Assembly (NCBI RefSeq): GCF_040419245.1
Contig: NZ_JAZHOH010000001.1
Coordinates: 744,001 to 808,000, forward strand
Direction of reading: 5' to 3'
Length of the DNA: 64,000 bases
Source: Ewingella sp. CoE-038-23
GTDB taxonomy: Bacteria > Pseudomonadota > Gammaproteobacteria > Enterobacterales > Enterobacteriaceae
Below the pieces are notes generated by a model. The model was not told where the DNA came from and made no database searches. It saw nothing but the letters and a program-made list of their open reading frames with translations. The position numbers and the translations under genes were made by a program. This document shows positions 47,194 to 56,736 of this stretch, piece after piece; the first letter of the stretch is position 1; every line of letters begins with the position of its first letter.

Positions 47194-47760
47194 GTGTCGC
47201 GACTGATTCGAGCCAGCCAGTGGCTGTTGCCGCTAGTCATTTTGGCTTATCCCTTTGCCGTTTGGTTGGGAATTAAGCACGCAGGCATAGCAGTTCTGGC
47301 CCCTATTTTAATCGTGGTTTTTATTCTGCGGCTGATCACTTTTCGCGGAAAACTGAGCCAGCTGGCGTTTTTGGGCAAAGCGATTGCGGCGGTGGGCATC
47401 CTGCTGGCGCTTTCGAGCTGGGTGCTGAATAAGAGTCAGATGCTGCTCTACTACCCGGTCGCGGTGAATGCATTACTGTTTATATTGTTTTTCTCCTCTC
47501 TGTTTTATACGCCAACAATTATCGAACGACTTGCTCGTTTGAGTGAGCCGGATTTACCGCCAAGGGGCATCGCTTATACGCGAAAAGTCACCCAGACTTG
47601 GTGTGTGTTTTTTATTTTTAACGGTGCATTCGCGCTTTATACCTGTTTGCGCGGGGACCTTGCGCTATGGACGTTTTACAACGGCGGGTTAAGTTATCTG
47701 CTGATTGGCTTATTGATGAGTGTTGAATGGATAGTCAGAAAAAGGGTGCGGCGCGACTAA
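47194..47760 (+). CDS. COG4648-type inner-membrane protein (APE cluster)
   Basis: A membrane protein with about five hydrophobic helices and a basic C terminus. Such proteins are constant members of APE clusters; their function is unknown. The GTG at 47194, 4 bases after the ACP stop, gives 188 residues. The open frame further upstream runs inside the ACP gene and is rejected. It overlaps the ligase gene by 34 bases. Confidence 0.8.
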   Translation: MSRLIRASQWLLPLVILAYPFAVWLGIKHAGIAVLAPILIVVFILRLITFRGKLSQLAFLGKAIAAVGILLALSSWVLNKSQMLLYYPVAVNALLFILFFSSLFYTPTIIERLARLSEPDLPPRGIAYTRKVTQTWCVFFIFNGAFALYTCLRGDLALWTFYNGGLSYLLIGLLMSVEWIVRKRVRRD

Positions 47761-49115
47761 CTTTGCCAATATCAGGCTGGCTGTCAGCAGAGCGGCCAGA
47801 TGACCAACGGGTGGCCTGGTCCAAAAGCCGCGAATGGCAGGTAAAAGATTTGCGGCTTGATGTGCTTCATCTCGTCAATCAAATCAGCGCCACGACGGCG
47901 GCAAGATGGGCGCTCTGCTTTGATAGCCCTTACGCCTTTACCGCCGCTCTGCTGGCTGTGCTCTACTGCGGGCGAACGCCGATTTTACCCGGCCATTGTC
48001 GTCAGGCGGTGCTGCGCGAGATGCAGCCTGAGTTCGACGCACTGCTTACTGACCAGCCCCTCGAACTGAATTGCCCGACGCTGTACTTTCCTTTCGACTC
48101 TCAACCGCCACCATCGCCTGAATCACTCGCTCTGCCGCCGTGGCAGGAGGGGCTGTCGGTGGTGCTTTTCACCTCAGGCTCGACGGGAACGCCGCAAAAA
48201 GTGGTGAAAACCCTTGCCAGCCTTGAGCAAGAAGCTGAGTGGCTGGCTCAGTGCTGGCAAGAATTCCCGGCTAACGCTCGACTGGCCGCCACGGTGGCGC
48301 ATCACCATATGTACGGGCTGACATTCAGTCTGATTCTGCCTCTGTCGCTGGGGTTGCCGATTTACGCTAGCCGAATCGAATACCACGAGCAGCTGATTGA
48401 GTTGGCCCATGGCGGCGATCTGGTGCTGATTGCCAGCCCGGCCTTCTTGCAAAGGCTTGACCCCGCGCTGCCTGCTACCCACTGCCGGCAGGTATTCTCT
48501 GCGGGTGGCCCACTGAGTTATGACGCCGCCCAGCGCGCTCTGAGCCAATGCGGCGTGCTGCCGACAGAGATTTACGGCACCACGGAAACCGGCATTCTCG
48601 CCCAGCGCCAGCAACAGGTGCCCAATTCGCCGTGGGAGCTATTTGCCGGCGTCACTCTGGTTGGCCATGATGAGGGCGGCCATTCGGCACTATCGGCATT
48701 GATCCCGCAGCCCAAAGGCGTGCGGCTGAACGATAATATTAAGCTGCTGGCCGATCCGCGCCAGTTTCACCTTGGCGATCGTCAGGATCGGGTGATTAAG
48801 ATTGCCGAGCAGCGTATTTCGCTGACTGAAGTAGAGCTACGTTTGCAGGGGCTGGAGTGGCTGTCAGATGCCAGCGTGCTGGTGTTCCAGAAGCGCGGGC
48901 GGGATCACGTCGCGGCGCTGATTGTGCTGAGTTCAGCCGGGCAGCAGCAATTAGGCAGCTTGGGGCTGGCCGCATTTCAGGCTGCGCTGCGTCAGCAACT
49001 GCGCGCTTGGCTTTCCCCGGTCGCCATTCCACGGCTTTGGCGAATCGCGCCTTCCATCCCGCTCAATGCCCAAGGAAAACGGGCCTATGCGGAAATACAG
49101 GAAATGTTTTTATGA
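47727..49115 (+). CDS. apeH: AMP-dependent acyl/aryl ligase (APE cluster)
   Basis: An adenylate-forming enzyme of the ANL superfamily, 462 residues. Core motifs are VVLFTSGSTGTPQKVVK (about 145-161), IYGTTETG and GDRQDRVIKI. In the APE pathway the corresponding enzyme activates an aromatic acid starter and loads it on an ACP. Its C-terminal lysine is plausible in LNAQGKRAY. The stop overlaps the next start (ATGATG). Confidence 0.85.
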   Translation: MDSQKKGAARLTLPISGWLSAERPDDQRVAWSKSREWQVKDLRLDVLHLVNQISATTAARWALCFDSPYAFTAALLAVLYCGRTPILPGHCRQAVLREMQPEFDALLTDQPLELNCPTLYFPFDSQPPPSPESLALPPWQEGLSVVLFTSGSTGTPQKVVKTLASLEQEAEWLAQCWQEFPANARLAATVAHHHMYGLTFSLILPLSLGLPIYASRIEYHEQLIELAHGGDLVLIASPAFLQRLDPALPATHCRQVFSAGGPLSYDAAQRALSQCGVLPTEIYGTTETGILAQRQQQVPNSPWELFAGVTLVGHDEGGHSALSALIPQPKGVRLNDNIKLLADPRQFHLGDRQDRVIKIAEQRISLTEVELRLQGLEWLSDASVLVFQKRGRDHVAALIVLSSAGQQQLGSLGLAAFQAALRQQLRAWLSPVAIPRLWRIAPSIPLNAQGKRAYAEIQEMFL

Positions 49116-49453
49116 TGATGCCAGAGGTGCTTCACTCTCAACGCGAGGCAGATGTCCTGACCCTCACTCTGCGCCTACAGCCTGAGCTGCTGTGGTTCGA
49201 AGGTCATTTTCCCGAGTTGTCGATTCTGCCCGGCGTCGCGCAGGTGAACTGGGTGATGGCATTTGCCCGCCAAGATTTCCCGCAGATGGGAACCTTTGGC
49301 GGCATGGAAGTACTCAAATTCCAGAAGCCGCTATTTCCTAACGAACAGGTTGAGCTGCGCATCGAATGGCTGAAAGAGAAGCAGCGTCTGGCGTTTAGCT
49401 ATCAGGCTGCACAGCAGGCGGCGAGCAGCGGGAAAGTAATTTTATGTCCTTAA
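49112..49453 (+). CDS. apeI: Hotdog-fold 3-hydroxyacyl-ACP dehydratase (APE cluster)
   Basis: 113 residues; LWFEGHFPELSILPGVAQVNW is the FabA/FabZ-like active-site region with a histidine in GHFP. It is one of two dehydratase-like proteins in the cluster, which in Xenorhabdus are reported to form a heterodimer (ApeI:ApeP). It overlaps the ligase and the next gene by a few bases. Confidence 0.82.
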   Translation: MMMPEVLHSQREADVLTLTLRLQPELLWFEGHFPELSILPGVAQVNWVMAFARQDFPQMGTFGGMEVLKFQKPLFPNEQVELRIEWLKEKQRLAFSYQAAQQAASSGKVILCP

Positions 49454-51171
49454 CCGCCGCCGATTTCCGCCCCTGCATCATTATTCCCTGTTTCAATCAT
49501 GGCCCGATGATGGCGGGCGTGTTGGCGCGTCTGGATAAATTCAACCTGCCTTGTCTTATCATTGATGACGGTAGCGAACCCGCCACGGCGCTGGAGTTAC
49601 GGCGTTTATCCGCCGAGCTGCCTCAGGTTTCACTGACGCGCCTGACTGAGAATCAGGGCAAGGGGGCTGCGGTCATCGCGGCGTTAAAACAGGCTTCAGC
49701 CTTGAATTACACCCACGCGGTGCAGGTGGATGCCGACGGGCAGCACCAGTTGGAGGATCTTCCGGCGATGCTCGCTGAGGCGCAAAAATACCCGGATGAC
49801 CTGATCTCCGGCCAGCCAATCTATGATGAGTCGGTGCCGAAATCCCGTCTATACGGCCGCTATGTCACCCATGTTTGGGTATGGATTGAAACGCTGTCGC
49901 TGTCGCTGAAAGACAGCATGTGCGGCTTTCGCGTTTACCCGCTGGCCCCTTGTCTTGAGCTAATGCAGCGCCATCGGCTGGGTGAGCGAATGGATTTCGA
50001 CACCGAAATCATGGTTCGTCTCTATTGGCAGGGGACGCGCAGCCGTTTCCTCCCCACCCGCGTGACTTATCCGCAGGACGGCCTCTCGCACTTTGACGCC
50101 CTGAAAGACAACCTGCGCATTTCGTGGATGCACACCCGCCTGTTCTTCGGCATGTTGCCGCGCATCCCCCGGCTACTGCGAATGCGGCGCAAAGTGACTG
50201 CTAACTCACACTGGTCGCAAACCCCCGAGCGGCAAGGGCTGTGGGGCATCCGGCTGATGCTCAAGGTCTATCAGCTGCTGGGGCGCAGAGCCTTTGAGCT
50301 GCTGCTCTATCCGGTGATTGGCTATTTCTGGCTGACCGGGCGAACCCAGCGTCAGGCCTCGCAGCACTATTTACGCCGCGTGGCGCGCTATGCCGAGCTG
50401 CATCAGCACCGCTTGCCTTATCGGCTGAGCAGCTTCCGCCATTTTCTGCGTTTCGGCGACGCCATGCTGAATAAACTCGCCAGCTGGCGCGGCGATACCG
50501 TGCTCGGCCACAACGCCGTGATGGTTAATCGTGAACTTTGCGAAGCGCAGATCGCCTCCGGTCGCGGGACGCTGATCCTTGCTTCCCATCTTGGCGATAT
50601 TGAATCCTGCCGCGCGCTGGGCGAGCTCAATCACAATGTGAAGGTCAACGCGCTGGTGTTTACTCAGCACGCCGAGCGTTTTAATCAGATCATGAAAGAG
50701 GTCAATCCGCAGGCCAATATCAATCTGATCCAAGTCTCGACCCTTGGCCCGGATACCGCCGTGATGCTGAAAAGCAAGCTGGAAGCCGGGGAGTGGGTGG
50801 CCATCGTCGGCGACCGAACTTCCGCCGGGCAGCATGCTCGCGGAGAAGCGCCTCGGGTAGTGCGCAGCCGTTTTCTTGGCGAACTCGCCACTTTCCCGCA
50901 GGGGCCGTTTATTCTGGCTTCCGCCCTGAAAGTGCCGGTGTTCCTGATGTTCGGCCTGAAGCAGAACCAGCAGCTACATATCTATTTTGAAGCCTTTGCC
51001 GACCCTCTCTTACTGCCGCGCAATGAGCGCCAGCAGAGTCTTCAGGCGGCGGTCGATCACTACGCGCAGCGGCTGGAGCACTATTGCCTGCTGGCGCCGC
51101 ACGACTGGTTTAACTTTTTTGATTTTTGGCAGCCGCCGCAGGTGGATGCTGCACAACGGGACCCAGACTGA
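49444..51171 (+). CDS. Glycosyltransferase 2 / LpxL-type acyltransferase fusion (APE cluster)
   Basis: 575 residues with two domains. The N-terminal GT-A domain (about 10-230) has CIIIPCFNHG and VQVDADGQHQ. The C-terminal domain (about 270-570) resembles lipid A acyltransferases with the HX4E motif in SHLGDIESC. The fusion is characteristic of APE clusters and probably builds the sugar/lipid anchor of the polyene at the inner membrane. Confidence 0.87.
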   Translation: MSLTAADFRPCIIIPCFNHGPMMAGVLARLDKFNLPCLIIDDGSEPATALELRRLSAELPQVSLTRLTENQGKGAAVIAALKQASALNYTHAVQVDADGQHQLEDLPAMLAEAQKYPDDLISGQPIYDESVPKSRLYGRYVTHVWVWIETLSLSLKDSMCGFRVYPLAPCLELMQRHRLGERMDFDTEIMVRLYWQGTRSRFLPTRVTYPQDGLSHFDALKDNLRISWMHTRLFFGMLPRIPRLLRMRRKVTANSHWSQTPERQGLWGIRLMLKVYQLLGRRAFELLLYPVIGYFWLTGRTQRQASQHYLRRVARYAELHQHRLPYRLSSFRHFLRFGDAMLNKLASWRGDTVLGHNAVMVNRELCEAQIASGRGTLILASHLGDIESCRALGELNHNVKVNALVFTQHAERFNQIMKEVNPQANINLIQVSTLGPDTAVMLKSKLEAGEWVAIVGDRTSAGQHARGEAPRVVRSRFLGELATFPQGPFILASALKVPVFLMFGLKQNQQLHIYFEAFADPLLLPRNERQQSLQAAVDHYAQRLEHYCLLAPHDWFNFFDFWQPPQVDAAQRDPD

Positions 51172-51172
51172 T

Positions 51173-51616
51173 ATGCCTTCGAAACTCGATCCGCGCTTTG
51201 ACGACCCGCGTTTTAGCACCCGCGTAGAGATATCCATTCCTTTCCATGATGCTGATGCCATGGGCGTAGTGTGGCACGGCAACTATTTTCGCTATCTCGA
51301 AATCGCTCGCGAGCAGCTGCTGAAGCAGTTTGATTATGGCTACCGGCAGATGCAGGCTTCGGGCTATGTGTGGCCGATTGTCGACACGCGGGTGAAGTAC
51401 ATTGCGCCGCTGCTGTTTGAACAGCGCGTTGAGGTGCATGCTCAGCTGGAAGAGATTGAAAACCGCCTGCGCATTGGCTACCAGATTTTTGACTGCGCCA
51501 CCGGCAAACGCACCACCACCGGCTACACCATTCAGGTGGCGGTAGATGCCGAAACCAACGAGATGTGTTTCGTCTCGCCACAGGTTCTGTTCGACAAAAC
51601 GGGGATCGCGCTGTGA
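51173..51616 (+). CDS. Acyl-CoA/ACP thioesterase, YbgC-like (APE cluster)
   Basis: A 4-hydroxybenzoyl-CoA-thioesterase-type hotdog protein with the motif FHDADAMGVVWHGNYFRYLE, whose aspartate is catalytic. The start at 51173, 1 base after the preceding stop, gives 147 residues. It may release or edit chains on the ACP. Confidence 0.84.
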   Translation: MPSKLDPRFDDPRFSTRVEISIPFHDADAMGVVWHGNYFRYLEIAREQLLKQFDYGYRQMQASGYVWPIVDTRVKYIAPLLFEQRVEVHAQLEEIENRLRIGYQIFDCATGKRTTTGYTIQVAVDAETNEMCFVSPQVLFDKTGIAL

Positions 51617-52218
51617 AAACTATACTGCTTTTTTGCCTGAGCTTGTTCAGTCTGGCCTGCCACGCCGTGACCCTCGACGAGTTGCAGCAGCGTTTTAGCC
51701 AGCAGCCGGTGCTGCGCGCCCAGTTTGAGCAGCAGCGCAGCATCAGCGGCATGAGCCAACCGCTAAAGTCCAGCGGCAACCTATTGATTGCGCAGAAAAA
51801 TGGCCTGTGGTGGCAGCAGGAGAAGCCTTTCAGCCTGACGCTGCTGTTAACCGAAAGCCGCATGGTGCAGACCATGCAGGGCCAGCCGCCGCAGGTGGTG
51901 ACGGCGGACAACAACCCGCAGATGTTCCAGTTTAACTCGCTGCTGACCGCGCTGTTCCACGCTGACCGGCAGGCTTTGCAGCAGAACTTTAAACTTGATT
52001 TTAGCGATAAAGGGCAGGGCGCGTGGCAGTTGACCCTGACGCCAACCACCACGCCGCTCAATCGGCTGTTCCGCAACCTGCATCTGGAGGGCAGCGCCTT
52101 TCTGGATAATATAGAAATCAATGACATGCAGGGCGATGTCACCCGCATTCGCTTCTTCAATCAGCAAACCCAACCGGCGACGCTGACCCCGGCGGAGCAG
52201 GCCCACTTTGGCGCCTAA
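51613..52218 (+). CDS. LolA-like outer-membrane carrier protein (APE cluster)
   Basis: 201 residues starting at GTG 51613 (GTGA overlap) with a signal peptide (KTILLFCLSLFSLACHA) and the LolA-like body RAQFEQQRSISG...GLWWQQEKPF. It may carry the lipid-anchored polyene across the periplasm. It acts with the MMPL exporter encoded next. Confidence 0.84.
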   Translation: MKTILLFCLSLFSLACHAVTLDELQQRFSQQPVLRAQFEQQRSISGMSQPLKSSGNLLIAQKNGLWWQQEKPFSLTLLLTESRMVQTMQGQPPQVVTADNNPQMFQFNSLLTALFHADRQALQQNFKLDFSDKGQGAWQLTLTPTTTPLNRLFRNLHLEGSAFLDNIEINDMQGDVTRIRFFNQQTQPATLTPAEQAHFGA

Positions 52219-54514
52219 CCTTCACCGCAGGCTGGCGCAGGGCTGGCTGCTGATTTGCCTGCTGCTGGTGGCCGCGCTGGTGGTTATTCTGCCGCGCAGC
52301 CAGATTAACAGCAGCGTACTGGCACTGCTGCCCAAGCAGCAGCTGGCGGGCGTGCCGGATGCGTTATCTCGCGGCTTTAGCCAGCGGCTGGACCGGCAGC
52401 TGGTGTGGCTGGTCAGCCCGCCGCAGACGGCCGGAACCGCGCCGCTGGATGACTGGCTGGCGCGCCTTCGCCAGCTTCCCGCGCTGGGCGAGGTGCAGGG
52501 GCCGATGAGTGCCGAACAGCAGCAAGCCTGGGGGGCGTTTTTCTACGCCCATCGCAACGCCATGATGGACGATGCCACGCGCCAGCGGCTGACGTCGGGG
52601 GCGCAGGCCCAAAGCCAGTGGATCTTGGGGCAGGTCTATTCCGCTTTCGCCGGGGTCAGTGGTAAAGAGTTGAATCACGACCCCTTGCTGTTGGTGCGCG
52701 CTTCGCAAATGGCGCAGCAGCAGAACAGCGCGGGCATGAGCCTCGACGACGGCTGGCTGGTGGCCACCGACAAGCAGGGCCGCCGCTGGTATCTATTGCA
52801 CGGCGAGCTGAAAGCTTCTTCCTATGACATCACCAGCGGCAGGCGGGTAGTCGCCGCGCTACAGGCGCAAAAGCAGGCGTTCGAGCAGCAGTGGCCGGGA
52901 GCCAAAGTGCTGGAGCGCGGCACGGTGTTCTATAGCGATTACGCCAGCCATCAGGCCGAGCGTGATATTTCCACCATTGGGCTGGCCTCGGTGATTGGCG
53001 TCTTCGCGCTGATCCTGCTGATGTTTCGCTCGATCCTGCCGATGCTGCTCAGCCTGCTGTCGATCGCCATTGGCGCGCTAAGCGGCACGGTGGTGACCCT
53101 GTGGGTGTTCGGCGAAATCCATATCATGACGCTGGTGCTGAGTGCCAGCATTGTCGGCATCTCGGCCGACTACACGCTCTATTTCCTCACCGAGCGGCGA
53201 GTGCACGGCGCGGAGAATTCGCCGCTGGAGAGCCTGAAAAAACTCTTTCCGGCGCTCTCTGTCGCCTTGCTCACCACGGTGGCGGCCTATCTGATGCTGC
53301 TGATCGCGCCATTCCCCGGTTTGCAGCAGTTGGCAGTGTTTGCCGCCGCTGGCCTGAGCGCCGCCTGCATTACCGTCATGTGCTGGTACCCCTATTTATC
53401 GCGCAATCTGCCGGTCGGCACCACGCCGGGGCTGGGGGTGATCCTGCGCTGGCTGCACGCCTGGCGCAGCCGTAAAGCTATTCGCGTTGGGCTACCGCTG
53501 CTGTGTGCCGCGCTGGCGCTGGGTGGATTAGCGCGTCTGCATATCAATGATGACATTGCCGACCTGCAAGCCTTGCCCGCCGACCTGCAACAGCAGGAGC
53601 AGCAGATGGCGGCGCTGACTGGGCAAACTAACGATCAGAAATGGCTGGTGGTTTACGGTGAAAACGCCGAGCAGGCCCTACAGCGGCTGGAGAAGCTGCG
53701 CCCGGCATTGGCAAAAGCCAAAGCGCAGGGCTGGATCGACGGCTATCGCGCCATTGGTCTGCCTTCGCTGCATCAGCAACAGCAGGATTTGGATCTGCTG
53801 CGCCGTCAGGCTCCGCAGGTAGTAACTCAGTTACAACAAGCGGGGATCGCCTTACCGGCGGCGGATCTCAGCGATCGGTTTGTCACGCCGCAGGCGTGGC
53901 TGGACAGCGTGGTCAGCCAGGGCTGGCGGCTGTTGTGGCTGTCACTGCCCGACGGGCGCAGCGCCACGCTGGTGCCGGTCAACGGCGTGCATAACGGCGC
54001 GGCCATGGCTCAGTTGGCGAAAGAGTTTGCCGGAACCGGCTGGGTGGATCGCAAAACCGAGTTCAGCCAGCTGTTCTCCGAGTATCGCGTCTACCTCTCT
54101 TATCTGCTGGGGCTGGCGGTGCTGTTCATCGCCGCCATCTATCTGTGGCGCTATCGCCTGCCGCACGGCCTGATCTGCCTGGTGCCGACTTTGCTGTCTC
54201 TGGCGATGGGCGTCGCGGCGCTGGGCTACAGCGGCCATAACCTCAACCTGTTTTCACTGCTGGCCTTGGTGTTGGTGCTCGGCATTGGCATCAACTACAC
54301 GCTGTTCTTTACCAATCCGCGCGGCACGCCGACCACCTCCATGTTCGCCATCTTTATGGCGGTGGTTACTACGCTGCTGACGTTCGGCATGCTGGTGTTC
54401 AGCTCGACTCAGGCGATCAGCAGTTTTGGCATTGTGTTGAGCTGCGGCATTTTGACCGCCTTTCTGCTGTCGCCGCTCACCCTGCCGGTCAAAAAAAGAG
54501 GAAGAAAAAAATGA
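52208..54514 (+). CDS. MMPL/RND-type exporter (APE cluster)
   Basis: 768 residues with the RND layout: a first helix (about 10-32), a periplasmic loop, six helices (about 250-430), a second loop and six helices (about 625-760). It probably moves the polyene lipid from the inner membrane. The start is a TTG overlapping the LolA-like gene; no better start codon is visible. Confidence 0.85.
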   Translation: MAPNLHRRLAQGWLLICLLLVAALVVILPRSQINSSVLALLPKQQLAGVPDALSRGFSQRLDRQLVWLVSPPQTAGTAPLDDWLARLRQLPALGEVQGPMSAEQQQAWGAFFYAHRNAMMDDATRQRLTSGAQAQSQWILGQVYSAFAGVSGKELNHDPLLLVRASQMAQQQNSAGMSLDDGWLVATDKQGRRWYLLHGELKASSYDITSGRRVVAALQAQKQAFEQQWPGAKVLERGTVFYSDYASHQAERDISTIGLASVIGVFALILLMFRSILPMLLSLLSIAIGALSGTVVTLWVFGEIHIMTLVLSASIVGISADYTLYFLTERRVHGAENSPLESLKKLFPALSVALLTTVAAYLMLLIAPFPGLQQLAVFAAAGLSAACITVMCWYPYLSRNLPVGTTPGLGVILRWLHAWRSRKAIRVGLPLLCAALALGGLARLHINDDIADLQALPADLQQQEQQMAALTGQTNDQKWLVVYGENAEQALQRLEKLRPALAKAKAQGWIDGYRAIGLPSLHQQQQDLDLLRRQAPQVVTQLQQAGIALPAADLSDRFVTPQAWLDSVVSQGWRLLWLSLPDGRSATLVPVNGVHNGAAMAQLAKEFAGTGWVDRKTEFSQLFSEYRVYLSYLLGLAVLFIAAIYLWRYRLPHGLICLVPTLLSLAMGVAALGYSGHNLNLFSLLALVLVLGIGINYTLFFTNPRGTPTTSMFAIFMAVVTTLLTFGMLVFSSTQAISSFGIVLSCGILTAFLLSPLTLPVKKRGRKK

Positions 54515-55077
54515 GCCGAATGCTAACGGCCTTGATGGTGCTGTTGCTCAGTGCCTGTGCCTCACAGCCCAGACCGGATGAAACCGCGCAGGCGTGGCTG
54601 AAACCCGGCGTGCGGGTAGCTCTGCCGACGCCGGAGTTTGCCAAGCCCTTCAATCAGCAGCAGTTATTGACCGCCACGGTTGACGGCAAGCAGCAATCTT
54701 TGCTGGTGCTGGTGAGCGCCGACGGCAAGTCGCTACAGATTGCCGGGCTTTCTCCTTTGGGCATCCGCCTATTTAAAGCCACCTACGACGCGCAGGGGAT
54801 CCACACCGAGCAGGCAATGAAAATCGCCCAACTCCCTCCTGCTAATCAAGTTCTGGCCGATATCATGTTCTGCTACTGGCCGGTGAGTCGCTGGCAGCCG
54901 TTGCTACCGGCGGGTTGGACGCTGAAAGATCAGGGCGCGCGGCGGATTTTGGCAGACAATAAGGGTAACGAAATTACCCGCATCGACTATTTGCAGCGCG
55001 GCGCAGAGCGCCAGCCGGTGTCCATCACCCAGCGCGCTTTCCATTACCAGATAACCATTCAGAACGTGGATGACTAA
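54511..55077 (+). CDS. DUF3261 lipoprotein (APE cluster)
   Basis: A 188-residue predicted outer-membrane lipoprotein: signal MSRMLTALMVLLLSAC with the lipid cysteine at 16. The mature part resembles lipid carriers such as LolB. It is a constant member of APE clusters and may receive the polyene at the outer membrane. It overlaps the exporter by 4 bases. Confidence 0.83.
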   Translation: MSRMLTALMVLLLSACASQPRPDETAQAWLKPGVRVALPTPEFAKPFNQQQLLTATVDGKQQSLLVLVSADGKSLQIAGLSPLGIRLFKATYDAQGIHTEQAMKIAQLPPANQVLADIMFCYWPVSRWQPLLPAGWTLKDQGARRILADNKGNEITRIDYLQRGAERQPVSITQRAFHYQITIQNVDD

Positions 55078-56251
55078 CATGATTTACTTCTCTGCCGTCG
55101 GGATGGTGAACGCGCTGGGTAATAATTTGCATGAGATTGCCGATAACCTCGCCCATGGCCGCGCGCCGGGCATGTTGCCTGACAGCCAGTATTTGACCAG
55201 CAAACGGCAGATTTGGCTGGGGCAGGTCACCGCCGACTTGCCGCCGGTGCCCGATGAGCTGGTCGAACACCGCAGCCGCAATAATCAGCTGCTGCTGGCC
55301 GCGCTGGCGCAGATTGAGCAGCCGATTCATCAGGCGATTGCCAAGTATGGCCACCAGCGCATTGCGGTGATCATGGGCACCAGCACCTCGGGCATTGCCG
55401 AAGGGGAAGTGGCAGTCAGCCATCATCAACAGACCGGCGAACTGCCGGCGGATTATCACTATCAGCAGCAGGCGTTGGGCGATCCGGCGCAGTTTTTGGC
55501 GAAGTATTTAGGCACAGAAGGCCCGGCTTATACGCTGTCGACCGCCTGCTCCTCCAGCGCGCGGGCGATCATTAGCGGCCAGCGGCTGATTGCCGCCGGT
55601 CTGGCGGATGTCGCGCTGGTGGGCGGCGCGGACAGCCTGTGCCGCATGCCGATTAACGGCTTTAATAGCCTTGAGTCCTTGTCCCACGGTCGCTGTACGC
55701 CCTTTGCCGAGGGGCGCGACGGTATTAACATTGGCGAGGCGGCGGCGCTTATTCTGCTGACCCGTGAACCGGCAGATATCGCCCTGCTGGGCTTTGGCGA
55801 GTCTTCCGACGCCTGGCACATGTCCGCGCCGCACCCGGAGGGGGAGGGCGCAGAGCGGGCAATGCGCATGGCCTTGCAGCAGGCCGGAATGACGCCGGAC
55901 GACGTGGGTTACATCAATTTGCACGGCACGGCGACGCCGCTGAACGATCGGGCCGAAGCCGCCGTGACCCATCGCCTGTTCGGCGACCGCGTGCCTTGCA
56001 GCTCCAGCAAGCATCTGACCGGGCATACATTGGGTGCCGCTGGGGCGACCGAGGCGGCGCTGAGCTGGCTGATCCTCAATCAAGATTTGCCCTTGCCGGC
56101 GCAGGATTTCTCCATGGCGGCCCGCGATGCGTCACTGCCGGAAATCGACTTAGTGCTGGCAGAACGGCGGCCTGCCCGCCCGGTTATCTTATCCAACTCA
56201 TTTGCCTTTGGTGGCAACAATGCCTGCATTCTGATTGGGAGAGCGCCATGA
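55070..56251 (+). CDS. apeO: Beta-ketoacyl-ACP synthase (APE cluster)
   Basis: 393 residues, KAS I/II family. The catalytic cysteine lies in STACSSSARA, with histidines in HGTATPLND and KHLTGHTLGAAG. All three catalytic positions are kept, so it is a working condensing enzyme. A second ATG at 55079 is possible. In X. doucetiae the corresponding KS pairs with the chain-length factor. Confidence 0.86.
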   Translation: MTNMIYFSAVGMVNALGNNLHEIADNLAHGRAPGMLPDSQYLTSKRQIWLGQVTADLPPVPDELVEHRSRNNQLLLAALAQIEQPIHQAIAKYGHQRIAVIMGTSTSGIAEGEVAVSHHQQTGELPADYHYQQQALGDPAQFLAKYLGTEGPAYTLSTACSSSARAIISGQRLIAAGLADVALVGGADSLCRMPINGFNSLESLSHGRCTPFAEGRDGINIGEAAALILLTREPADIALLGFGESSDAWHMSAPHPEGEGAERAMRMALQQAGMTPDDVGYINLHGTATPLNDRAEAAVTHRLFGDRVPCSSSKHLTGHTLGAAGATEAALSWLILNQDLPLPAQDFSMAARDASLPEIDLVLAERRPARPVILSNSFAFGGNNACILIGRAP

Positions 56252-56736
56252 GCCGTCACTACTTGCCCGCCAAGGATTATCTGCCCCACGCCGCGCCGAT
56301 GGTGCTGATTGAAGAGGTGATCGACGTGGGCGAGGTCAGCGCGCATTGCCGCGTTAGGGTGTCGAAAACCGGCATTCTGGCGCCGTTTCTCACCCCAACG
56401 GGAACATTACCCGCGTGGTTTGCCATAGAGCTGATGGCGCAGACGGTGGGGGTGTGGAGCGGCTGGCACGGCAAGCAGCAAGGCACTGAGCCGAAGCTTG
56501 GCCTGTTGCTCGGCGGGCGCGGTTTGAAGTGCGCCGTGGCGGAGTTCGCCGCTGAGACTCTGTTAGATATTCGAGTAGAAATGATGTTGCGAGATGAAAA
56601 GCTCGCCAATTTTGAATGCGCCATTACGCTGGCAGGCGGCGAAAACGGACAGCAAGAGATCGCGCACGCGAGGCTGAACACTTATCAGCCCGACGCGGAT
56701 GAAATAATAAAATTAACCCAGGGGATGCAGCAATGA
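56248..56736 (+). CDS. apeP: FabZ-like dehydratase (APE cluster)
   Basis: A 162-residue hotdog protein, MSRHYLPAKDYLPHAAPMVLIEE, with AIELMAQTVGVWSG. The usual catalytic His/Glu pattern is partly altered, fitting the role of partner subunit to the other dehydratase. The start is at ATG 56248 (ATGA overlap); the longer upstream frame runs inside the KS gene. Confidence 0.82.
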   Translation: MSRHYLPAKDYLPHAAPMVLIEEVIDVGEVSAHCRVRVSKTGILAPFLTPTGTLPAWFAIELMAQTVGVWSGWHGKQQGTEPKLGLLLGGRGLKCAVAEFAAETLLDIRVEMMLRDEKLANFECAITLAGGENGQQEIAHARLNTYQPDADEIIKLTQGMQQ